This document shows, piece after piece, positions 8,301 through 13,771 of a DNA stretch of 16,909 nucleotides (positions are counted from its first letter, which is position 1; each line of letters starts with the position of its first letter). A program made the translations under genes and the position numbers. Under the pieces are notes generated by a model. The model had not been told where the DNA came from, did no database searches, and was given only the letters and a program-made list of their open reading frames with translations. The stretch comes from JBGTBQ01 sp041749275 (GTDB taxonomy: Bacteria; Acidobacteriota; Blastocatellia; Pyrinomonadales; Pyrinomonadaceae), in NCBI GenBank assembly GCA_041749275.1, contig JBGTBQ010000162.1, positions 1 to 16,909 on the forward strand, in the 5' to 3' direction.

Positions 8301-11300
8301 GAGCGTGGCCGCGCTCATGAGCGTGCCGAACAGATCGAAGGACATGTCGGCGGCTTCAAAAGTGCCGGAGAGCGCCGTCCACGCGCCCCCTGCGAGACGG
8401 TCGCGCGTGTGCCAGACCGCGCCGCGAATGTTCGGGTAGTTGCCGCTGACGACATACCAAGCCTCCCAATTGCCGCCGCCGTAGACGGGCTGCACGGAGA
8501 CGAAATGTCGGCCCGTCGAGTTGAAGGGCGAGGGAAGCGTGACATCGAAGGTGGTGGGCTGTGCGGCGTCGAACACAACGCCGTTCGCGCCTTTCGGGAA
8601 ATAGTATTCGGCCTGTAGCGCGCCGGGCGCTCCGGTCGCGCCTTCGTAGAAGCGGACGTAGATGCCTTGATAGCTCGGGTTGGGCGGCAGGTTTTGGCCG
8701 CCGCGCACGCCGCGCACACGCACGCGCGTGATCTGCGCCACCATGTCGAAGTCGTCGGCTATTTCCGAGTCAATCTGCTGGCCCGTGATGAGCTTCGAGC
8801 TTGGCCCTGCATTGCCGCGCCCGTCCGCGGGCTGCGTATAGACGGGGACGGCGTTCGGGTCGGGCGTGGGCGAGGCGATGGGCGTGCCCGTGAAGTTGGC
8901 CGTCTGCGAGCCGCTGATGTTTGTGAACGAGAGCGAGAGCGGGCTGAAGGCGTAGCCGGAGGCGGAAGGCGTGACGGTATAGTTGCCGCCCGCCGCGACG
9001 TTCGTGAAGACGTAATCGCCGTTCGCGTCCGTAGTCGCGGTCGCGCTCTGCGCGCCGGAGAGCGTGAGCGTCACGCCATAAAGCGCGCCGCTGCTGTTCG
9101 TCACGCGCCCCGCGATGTTCGCGCCGGGGTTGCCGACCGTGATGTTGACGGGAGCGGACGCGCCCGTCAGTGCGAGACTGCTCGTGGGCCGCGCCGTCAG
9201 GCTGTAAGTTCCCGTGGGGGCGTTCGTCCAAGTGAAGTTATAGGTCTGATAGTGGCCCTGCACCGTGCCGATGAGCGTCGTGTTGGCGTAGAAGTCAGTC
9301 CGCAGCAGATACTCGCCGCTGCCGTTGACGGGCTGCGCGTTGGCGGTAATCTGAACGTTGGAGCCGGCTGCGAAGGTCGCGCCGTCAGCCGGCGCGGTGA
9401 TGGTCGCCGTCGGGTTGCCGCGCACGACGAAGCTCTGATAGAGCGTCTCGGTGGTCGAACCCTGCGTGTCGTAAGCCTTCGCCTTGACGTAGTAGTAGCC
9501 GCGCGGGACGTTCGTCCAGTCGTAGCTGTAGGGCGCGTCGGTGTCGGTGGCGAGCAGCGTGTAGTTTGGATAGTTCGGGTCGGCGACGGCGTAGAACTCA
9601 ACGCGCGCGACGCCCTCCGAATCGGAAGCGGTGGCCGCGGCCTGCACGTTGGCCGGCTCGTTATAGACAGAGGGCGAGAATGCGTTGAGATTGGCGACGG
9701 GCGCGGACGCCTCGTTCGAGTAGGCCGAATCGCCCGCCGCGTTGTAGGCGCGAACGCGGAAGAAGGTCGCCGCGTTGACCGAGACGCTGTTGACCGTCGC
9801 GGTGTTCGCGTTCGCCGGCAGCAGTTGAATCTGCTTGAAGGCGCCCGTGCCCGTTCTCGATTCGAGCTTGAAGCCCTGCTCGTTGTCGCTCGCGTCCGTC
9901 CAGCGCAGCGTGACTGTGCCGAGGCCGTTGTTGATCTGTGTGGCGACAAGGTCTGTGGGCGCGGCGGGCAGCGTCACCGACGGCGGCGGGTCGAGCCGCG
10001 CGGTGCGGACGTTGATGCGGTGCGCGGCGTAGGGCGCTTGCGGCTCGAACTTCGCATAGGAGAAGAGCGTCAGCCCGTTGGCGGAGATGACGAAGGGCGT
10101 GTCTTCGGGAAGCGGCGAATCGGCGACCGGAAACTCTTCAATCTTAACGTTGGTCGGCGCGACGCGGGCGGCGAAGATGTCGCCGCGCGGCTGCTGCGAA
10201 AAGGGGTCGTTGCGGTGGTCAACCCACGTGACGATGAACTGCGCGCCGTCCCACGCGACCGAGGGCGCGGCCTGCACTTCAGCGACGTTGACAAGAGGTG
10301 TGCCGCTCTCAGCTTCGGGCGACGAACCGTCGGCGTTGATGCGCCGCGTGTTGATGTCGCCGCGCCGGCCTATGTAGTCGCCGTGCGACCATGCGACGAG
10401 CGCCGTCGTGCCGCCCACGGCGAGGTGCGGCGTCTTATCGTCGCCGGCGTCGCCGACGACGAAGGGCGTCGAGAACGCGCCGGTCTGTTCGACGAATGAG
10501 CCGCGAATCGTGCCGGGCGCGCCGTCGTGGTTCGAGTGAAACTCCCAGATGGCGAGCCAGCGTGCGCCGAAGGCGGCGACGCGCGGCACGAAGTTGAACG
10601 TGCCCTCGATCTCGGCGGGCGTGCCCAGCGGCGTGCCCGCGCCGGAGACGCGGACGATCTGCGTGCGCCGAATCTGCGCGGTCTTGCGGATGATGTTGAC
10701 GACGAGGAACGTGCCGTTCAAGCCGGCGGCGTCCGGCGTCTCGCCCTCCATGATAAAGAACTGCGGCGCGGAGGGCGGCCCCGTGGCGGGAACCAGTCGC
10801 CCGTAGGTCTGCCGCACGCCGGACACGAGCGCGTCCCAGACGACGAGATAGTTCGTGCCGTCCCAGCCGACCGAAGGGTTGTCATTGGTCGCGCCGTCGG
10901 CGACGAGCAAGGGCGCTGTGTCGGTCGGGTTGCCGTTGGCGTCGAGGTGCTGCGCGTAGATGCGCGAGACGCCGGAGGTCTCGCCACGGAAGACGGCGAG
11001 AAAGCCGTTGCCGCTCGAAGCCATGCGGACTTCCGACTGGCGCGACGCGCCGAGGCCGATGACGGCAGCCGCGCTCGCCGCGCCCTCGCGCGAGACGCTC
11101 GCCGTGAGCGCGTCCATGAGCGTCAAGTCCTGCCACGCGATTCGTGCGCCGCTCTGCACGCCGGGCGCGATGTCGGGCTTGGTCTGATTCGCGTCGCCCG
11201 TCGCCACGGCCAAGCCGGCGGGGTCGAGCGACTGCCCCGTCGCCGTCACGCGCGAGACGCGGATATCATCGTTGAAGGTGTAAGTTTGCGTGGCGTGGTC

Positions 11301-12392
11301 GTAGCTCGTGTCGTAGGCGACGAACCAATACTGGCCGTCCCACGTAACCGCCGTCGAGGCGTCGAGGACGCCGATGTTGCTGTTGATGACGATGCCCGTG
11401 AGGTCGAGCGGGTCGCCGTCACGCGAGACGCGCGTGCCGTAGACAGACTGGATGTTGCCGCTGGCTCCGTTGATCCAAGTAGTGAACCAGCCCGTGCCGT
11501 CAGTGGCGAGGTCGTAGCCGTTAGCGTTGCCCGTCAGTTGCTCCGGCCCCGCGCGGAGCTGGTTGAAGTCGAGGTCGAAGGTCAGCGCCATGAGCCGGTA
11601 GGGCGGCCCGTTGGCGATGAAGGTTAAAAGATAGCGGTCGCCGGCGCGTGCGAGCTTCGAGCCGCTCATGAATTGGCTGTGATGGTTGTAGATGAGGCGC
11701 GTGCCGGGCGCGACGATGCTGCCGTCGCCTGCGACCTTCGTGATGAAAGCGCCGCGCGGAATCGAAGTGCCCTCCGGCGGAAGAAAGTGCTCCCACAGGA
11801 CGACCCAGTTGCCCGCGCCGTCTTCGATGACCTCAAAGGGAAAGAGAGCCGAATCGGCGTCAGGTTTGAGGACGAGAGGCGTCGCATCGAGCAGTTGGCC
11901 GGCGGACGAGACGCGCGCGGCTCTGATCTCATAGTCGGTGGAAAACTGCGCGGGCTTCTCGGCCAGCCAGACGACGAGCCAATTCTGTCCGTTCCAACCG
12001 ACCGCCGGGTATTGCTGGTCGTGCCCGCTCTGGTCAACGATGATCGGCGTCGCGTCCAAGACTTGGCCGTCCGCGCCGATGCGCGCCGCGTAGATATCGG
12101 TCAGCGTACCCGCGCCCGTCCCGACGCCGCCGGTTTGCAGGGCGCTCGCGTTCAAGACCGTGCGCGTGTCCGTCCAGACGGCAAGGTATGTGTCCGCGCC
12201 CTTCGAGATGCGCTGATGTTCTTGGGTTCCCGCGGCGGGGGCGGAGGCGGTGTCTCCGGGAAGAATCTGCGGCGCGGAGAGCGTGGTCTGTGCGCCGGCA
12301 CCGCCGAAGTTGTGAAGCAGCAGAGCCGCGAGGGCGAGACCTAAAAGGCCGAGACCGATGAAACGCCTAAGAGGTTGGGGCATATAAGACAT
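2388..12392 (-). CDS. Giant exported multidomain protein with three C-terminal F5/8C domains
   Basis: This is one uninterrupted frame of 3334 codons. ATG at 12392 is supported by GGAG (12405-12402) 9 bases upstream. Approximate domains in order: signal peptide (1-35); about a dozen propeller-like repeats of the AVW...DIYAARV...G..LD type (36-805); FnIII (808-898); two Ig-like (908-1085); carboxypeptidase-regulatory-like (1090-1168); a beta-rich unit with an ADDFDM motif (1181-1361); IPT/TIG (1365-1443); PQQ-like propeller (1452-1822); three Ig-like (1830-2126); carboxypeptidase-regulatory-like (2136-2223); SBBP-type propeller with YVTG and TVKY motifs (2240-2690); Ig-like (2700-2813); F5/8C x3 (2835-2996, 3010-3163, 3175-3334). 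Thr-Pro linkers lie near 2018-2035, 2230 and 2820. No catalytic motif, transmembrane segment or sorting tail is seen. A surface or secreted binding/adhesion role is inferred; ligand and export route are unknown. Confidence 0.9.
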   Translation of the reverse strand: MSYMPQPLRRFIGLGLLGLALAALLLHNFGGAGAQTTLSAPQILPGDTASAPAAGTQEHQRISKGADTYLAVWTDTRTVLNASALQTGGVGTGAGTLTDIYAARIGADGQVLDATPIIVDQSGHDQQYPAVGWNGQNWLVVWLAEKPAQFSTDYEIRAARVSSAGQLLDATPLVLKPDADSALFPFEVIEDGAGNWVVLWEHFLPPEGTSIPRGAFITKVAGDGSIVAPGTRLIYNHHSQFMSGSKLARAGDRYLLTFIANGPPYRLMALTFDLDFNQLRAGPEQLTGNANGYDLATDGTGWFTTWINGASGNIQSVYGTRVSRDGDPLDLTGIVINSNIGVLDASTAVTWDGQYWFVAYDTSYDHATQTYTFNDDIRVSRVTATGQSLDPAGLAVATGDANQTKPDIAPGVQSGARIAWQDLTLMDALTASVSREGAASAAAVIGLGASRQSEVRMASSGNGFLAVFRGETSGVSRIYAQHLDANGNPTDTAPLLVADGATNDNPSVGWDGTNYLVVWDALVSGVRQTYGRLVPATGPPSAPQFFIMEGETPDAAGLNGTFLVVNIIRKTAQIRRTQIVRVSGAGTPLGTPAEIEGTFNFVPRVAAFGARWLAIWEFHSNHDGAPGTIRGSFVEQTGAFSTPFVVGDAGDDKTPHLAVGGTTALVAWSHGDYIGRRGDINTRRINADGSSPEAESGTPLVNVAEVQAAPSVAWDGAQFIVTWVDHRNDPFSQQPRGDIFAARVAPTNVKIEEFPVADSPLPEDTPFVISANGLTLFSYAKFEPQAPYAAHRINVRTARLDPPPSVTLPAAPTDLVATQINNGLGTVTLRWTDASDNEQGFKLESRTGTGAFKQIQLLPANANTATVNSVSVNAATFFRVRAYNAAGDSAYSNEASAPVANLNAFSPSVYNEPANVQAAATASDSEGVARVEFYAVADPNYPNYTLLATDTDAPYSYDWTNVPRGYYYVKAKAYDTQGSTTETLYQSFVVRGNPTATITAPADGATFAAGSNVQITANAQPVNGSGEYLLRTDFYANTTLIGTVQGHYQTYNFTWTNAPTGTYSLTARPTSSLALTGASAPVNITVGNPGANIAGRVTNSSGALYGVTLTLSGAQSATATTDANGDYVFTNVAAGGNYTVTPSASGYAFSPLSLSFTNISGSQTANFTGTPIASPTPDPNAVPVYTQPADGRGNAGPSSKLITGQQIDSEIADDFDMVAQITRVRVRGVRGGQNLPPNPSYQGIYVRFYEGATGAPGALQAEYYFPKGANGVVFDAAQPTTFDVTLPSPFNSTGRHFVSVQPVYGGGNWEAWYVVSGNYPNIRGAVWHTRDRLAGGAWTALSGTFEAADMSFDLFGTLMSAATLTGVSPQTAERSGYIALTGTNLGASQGASTLNVDGLAAIVVKWTDTEVVGYVPEAARTGTVPVTVTTLGGTSNAVQLNVTERQEQGRVRWRTKILGNNMNHRAAVAPPGSPEAGSVYASISAGSPVGNLLYAWSPSGALKWVNKAGGRIVSVGPDGTIYVSDSVKTVAGPFRAAITAFNPNGTQRWQIVDSTTTELRAGPSVGPDGKVYAVFGPGQYNTVAFNADGTVAWSRNDQLSSYGGGEPLKEIVFGRTLPRLYVGLSTVNGWRLLAHDLAGNNVWTSANGASGYPPAVAPDENLRYYNQSLSALNGSVIYTFPGSSTGQPPDAGPDNTHYLVQGSSSLFAVNPNGTQKWRYNDQYEGSTGILDDPVVSPTNNVVFMGGRLNFGKPGYFTAVNTADGQSLWKMILPNEPNLPDVYNNLVPYNRPIFAADGATAYTGVWVAASPGYSYFYAVNTTSESIPVNQVPDVTMTSPLDGSNHPKNATINLAATATDDQPVAGVEFYIQRSWQEPEQFITTDTTAPYTATYNIGASNAMFIARVRDAGGLVGESRVWAFVVNEPPRVSWVAPADDATFASGTAITLTAHPSDSDGTITKVEFNSSLVGLIGEDTTADADGNYSLQFTNPPDGEQSLFAWATDDDGYRTSASITITVGATPTPTPTPTPTPTPPPIGQPPTVSITSPADNSVFQPGTSVTITAEAQDADGTIARVDFFHAPYQIHLGTDFNPPYNLIVGSSSPDVKQIYARATDNSGNVVNSASIHIIWEDANGELSISGVVRHQQSQPGNEIFLTNALFELYLNNTLIRTTRTDAQGRYNFDRLSFGGGYAIKPVEPGYTFYPPMVTWSGIVKDEVYDFVAEGPLPPGPTPTPTPGSNVLQWERTYNSPYNLADYNPHVTVDAEGNTYVTGVSASPAASGDTDISTIKYAPDGTQLWAKTFVGPGNYKDWPTDIAVDASGNVYVTGSSWRGSAFWYDLVTIKYAPDGTEQWVKFLNGPLGSTDNANALALDSAGNIIVTGYDRTRDPLTNKSFDEFVTVKYAPDGTELWVARRSEAQIGDHAIDVAVDAEGNSYVTGFAWTGNDGNSSKDIITVKYSPAGEQLWAVRHNGRPGEPGPFPLPSNPIEDEPGGIGLDPSGNVYVFGSNVPGNEQDDFLLLKYNPSNGALLWGRNWSGPAYDYARDMAIDSAGNVYLTGTSYDIVFQTVNDYPTADVATVKFDPAGTLLWERIYRAFPGKNDAGQRIALDAAGNAYVGAFSEGFVNNDTAVIKYEPDGTEAWVFRYDNPQHTNDDLGDMVADAAGNLYLAGDALITNAGGQQTSDIITVKLAASTATLNSPPEITITPEGPTIVGRPDTGGADSPPPTGPTIVGRTVRLNAQVFDRDGTVVSVSFYRAVTNPNTNQTTLNLLGTDTVAPFEYLWENVEPGTYAVTATATDNAGATRTAQTVSVTVVAEPPPPTPTPTPTPTPTPTPTERVNVALASSGATATASSRYDDRFPVEAAINGDRYRLQQSDGRFNLWASASGAQKPDWLEVTFAGPRSISEIDVVTMQDDFTHPVEPTETTESRVYGLAAFEVQYWTGTAWATVPGGQVTGNDKVWRKFTFAPVVTTKVRVVVQATMDQFSRIAELEAWSGEASPPPPPPPARVNVALATNGATATASSSYDDRFPAEAAINGDRHHLYQSDGRFNLWASATGAPKPGWLQIDFAGAKTITEIDVVTQQDNFSNAVEPTEATTFSLYGITAFEVQYWTGTAWAMVPSGQVTGNDKVWRKFTFPAINTSKIRVLISGTVDEYCRIWEVEAWSGEAPAPPTRENVALASAGATATASSRYDDRFPVEAAINGDRYRLQQSDGRFNLWASAVGAPKPDWLEVTFAGAKNISEIDVVTMQDDFTHPVEPTETLTFNQYGLTSFEVQYWDGSQWATVPGGQVTGNDRVWRKFTFAPVTTSKVRVVVHATMDQFSRITELEAWTQ
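2391..3887 (-). repeat. Three tandem F5/8 type C modules
   Basis: Modules at about 2391-2865, 2898-3366 and 3411-3887 each encode NVALA(S/T)xGATATASS...(V/A)EAAINGDR...SDGRFNLWAS near the N-terminal end and a strand ending (E/T)ELEAW or EVEAW near the C-terminal end. Short GEASPPPPP- and GEAPAPP-type linkers separate them. A fourth copy is the C-terminal domain of the HAF protein (about 420-894). The middle module is the most divergent. Confidence 0.9.
3892..3936 (-). repeat. Thr-Pro linker before the F5/8C array
   Basis: Imperfect GGCGTC/GGTGTC/GGGGTT hexamers encode alternating Thr-Pro between the last Ig-like domain and the first F5/8C module of the giant protein. Confidence 0.8.
4194..4271 (-). 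repeat. Internal microduplication encoding GPTIVGR twice
   Basis: Bases 4194-4214 and 4251-4271 both encode GPTIVGR on the minus strand, 57 bases (19 codons) apart. The segment between reads PDTGGADSPPPT. It lies at the N-terminal edge of the Ig-like domain near residue 2710 and is absent from the other Ig-like domains of the protein. Confidence 0.7.
5684..5707 (-). repeat. Short Thr-Pro linker before the SBBP-type propeller
   Basis: GGCGTG/GGCGTC hexamers encode PGPTPTPTPG between the second carboxypeptidase-regulatory-like domain and the SBBP-type propeller. Confidence 0.7.
6294..6337 (-). repeat. Thr-Pro linker between Ig-like domains
   Basis: GGTGTG, GGCGTG and GGCGTC hexamers encode a Thr-Pro run ending in PPP, between the second and third Ig-like domains of the middle cluster of the giant protein. 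Confidence 0.8.
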
Positions 12393-12975
12393 TACTTAAC
12401 TCTCCGCATCCGGAAGGTGCGCGGCCCGGCGCCGCGCTAGTTCTTCGGATGAAAGCCTCCGGCGGATGGGCCGGACTTGAAATTGATTAACCTTGCTCTC
12501 GACCTGACGCCCGGCGGCGGCGAATGAAAATCACGCGACGCGTATAAATCCCGAAATCACTCTTCAAAGCATTCGGGCGTCTCCTGCCGGATGATGGTTT
12601 GTGCGGACTTTCTCTCACTGGTAAACGCGTATTACAGCCGTGAACTCCCAACCCGCGGATGAATAAAATCCGGCGCCCGCCGATGGCGCTTGCCGCGAAG
12701 CGACGCGGACATGAATATCCTTCTGTCAGGCCAGTAGGTAAACAGTCCTCCACACGGCGCGAAAAATACAAGTCACAACACTTAGCCCGTCAGGCGGATT
12801 CGCGGATCGTGGGCACTCAAGGGTTGTCGGCGGGAGCGTCCACCTTCCGCGTCTTCCCAATCGAAAAAGCGGCGTGGGGGGAAGGTGATAAGGGATTCAC
12901 CTAACCCCACACACGCTGGCCGGGGGATGCGGTGGCGGCAACGTTTGGTTGTTATTGGTAGACGGGGGCGAACTT

Positions 12976-12985
12976 GAGTGCACTC
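12976..12985. promoter_or_regulatory. Perfect 10-bp palindrome, possible operator
   Basis: GAGTGCACTC is its own reverse complement and lies about 110 bases before the sigma factor ATG. The symmetry does not extend further. Palindromes of this size also occur by chance, so an operator role is speculative. Confidence 0.25.
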
Positions 12986-13069
12986 TAAACACAGGGCCGA
13001 GAAAAATGTTAAGATTGGCGGCACTCCCCACGACCTAAACCGCTACAACTATGTCCAAAAACATGGATT

Positions 13070-13087
13070 GCCGGGTCGTCGCCCGGC
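13070..13087 (+). promoter_or_regulatory. Small hairpin just before the sigma factor start
   Basis: GCCGGG (13070-13075) and CCCGGC (13082-13087) form a perfect 6-bp GC stem around TCGTCG, ending 7 bases before the ATG at 13095. No Shine-Dalgarno sequence is seen there, so the hairpin occupies the place of the ribosome site and could affect initiation. Short GC hairpins are common in DNA this rich in GC. Confidence 0.3.
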
Positions 13088-13094
13088 GCGTGAA

Positions 13095-13661
13095 ATGACC
13101 GCGCGCACGCCCGAAGGCGTCACGCTGCTGCTGCAAAAATGGAGCGACGGCGACCGTGAGGCGCTCGACGAATTGATGCCGCTCGTCTACGACGAACTGC
13201 GCCGGCTGGCCGGCGGCTATCTCCGGCGCGAGCGACCCGACCACACTTTGCAGCCGACCGCGCTCGTCAACGAGGCTTACATGCAGATGGTCGGCCAGCA
13301 CCAAGCGCGCTGGCAAAATCGCGCGCAGTTCATCGGCGTCGCCGCGCAGATGATGCGTCGCATTCTGGTTGACCACGCGCGCGCCGCGCAAGCGCAAAAG
13401 CGCGGCGGGCAGCATTTCACCGTCTCGCTCTCGGAGGCCGACCGCTTCGGCGACCGTCCCGACGTTGACCTCTTACGGATTCACGAGGCGCTCGAACGTT
13501 TGGCGGAGATGGATACGCAGCAGGCGCGCGTCGTCGAGCTGAAATTCTTTGGCGGCCTCACCATCGAAGAGACCTGCGAGGTGATGCGCCTCAGCCACAC
13601 TACCATCGAGCGCGAGTGGAAGATGGCGCGCGCGTGGCTGCGGCGCGAGATGGCTCAATAG
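13095..13661 (+). CDS. ECF-type RNA polymerase sigma factor (Sigma70_ECF, PF07638/TIGR02999-like)
   Basis: A 188-residue predicted sigma factor that would direct RNA polymerase to a specific promoter set. Family motifs: LLLQKWSDGD (11-20), PLVYDELRRLAGGYLRRERP (29-48), HTLQPTALVNEAY (50-62), MMRRILVDHARA, and a region 4 helix-turn-helix ending GLTIEETCEVM and TTIEREWKMARAWL. The start is placed at ATG 13095 because family members begin a few residues before the LL..W..GD motif; an in-frame GTG at 12978 would add 39 residues of unlike sequence. No ribosome site is evident. In place of the acidic DAED-type segment of region 2.2 this protein has QPTA, with Thr55. No anti-sigma gene is adjacent; instead a Ser/Thr kinase follows 110 bases later on the same strand, suggesting kinase control. 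Target genes are unknown. Confidence 0.9.
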   Translation: MTARTPEGVTLLLQKWSDGDREALDELMPLVYDELRRLAGGYLRRERPDHTLQPTALVNEAYMQMVGQHQARWQNRAQFIGVAAQMMRRILVDHARAAQAQKRGGQHFTVSLSEADRFGDRPDVDLLRIHEALERLAEMDTQQARVVELKFFGGLTIEETCEVMRLSHTTIEREWKMARAWLRREMAQ

Positions 13662-13762
13662 GGACGATGGGCGATAGGCCATAGACGATGGCAAGACGAA
13701 AGCTTTCATCATCTATGGCAAGACGAAAGCTTTCAACGTCTATGGTCTATCGCCCATCGTCC
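13662..13762. repeat. 101-bp near-perfect palindromic element with inner direct repeats
   Basis: Outer arms 13662-13687 and 13737-13762 are inverted repeats of 26 bases with one mismatch (a G-U pair in RNA). Between them a 21-base sequence occurs twice as a direct repeat, at 13688-13708 and 13715-13735 (period 27); each contains the palindrome GAAAGCTTTC. The element starts on the base after the sigma factor stop codon and ends 9 bases before the kinase ATG, filling nearly the whole spacer. It resembles a REP/BIME or MITE-like intergenic repeat. In RNA it could form a long hairpin affecting the ratio of kinase to sigma factor expression. It carries no coding sequence and no U-tract typical of a terminator. 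Confidence 0.8.
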
Positions 13763-13771
13763 TTGTCTGTT

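Larger units (their letters stand above)
12393..13094. other. Divergent intergenic region, 702 bp
   Basis: This spacer separates the giant gene (-) from the sigma factor gene (+) and should hold both promoters. No convincing gene is seen. A weak minus-strand candidate is TTTGAA (12568-12563), 16 bases, TATACG (12546-12541), about 150 bases before the giant gene start. No clear sigma-70 promoter was found for the sigma factor, so an alternative sigma, perhaps itself, is possible. A 10-bp palindrome and a small hairpin near the sigma gene are listed separately. Confidence 0.6.

Noticed and set aside
8667..11627. Long plus-strand open frames at 8667-10499 and 10527-11627, and a similar one at 7290-8618.
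   Set aside because: Antisense shadows of the giant gene with low-complexity Arg/Ala/Val composition and no known motifs.
12487..12904. Small frames at 12487-12771 (-) and 12659-12904 (+) in the divergent spacer.
   Set aside because: No ribosome site, no recognisable motif, and codon use unlike the neighbours; probably chance frames in an intergenic region.
12978..13094. Longer sigma factor starting at GTG 12978.
   Set aside because: The added 39 residues are unlike this sigma family, whose members start just before the LL..W..GD motif; ATG 13095 fits better.
13662..13762. The repeats between sigma and kinase genes read as a CRISPR array.
   Set aside because: Only two direct copies with a 6-base gap, nested in a large inverted repeat, and no cas genes; this is a palindromic intergenic element.
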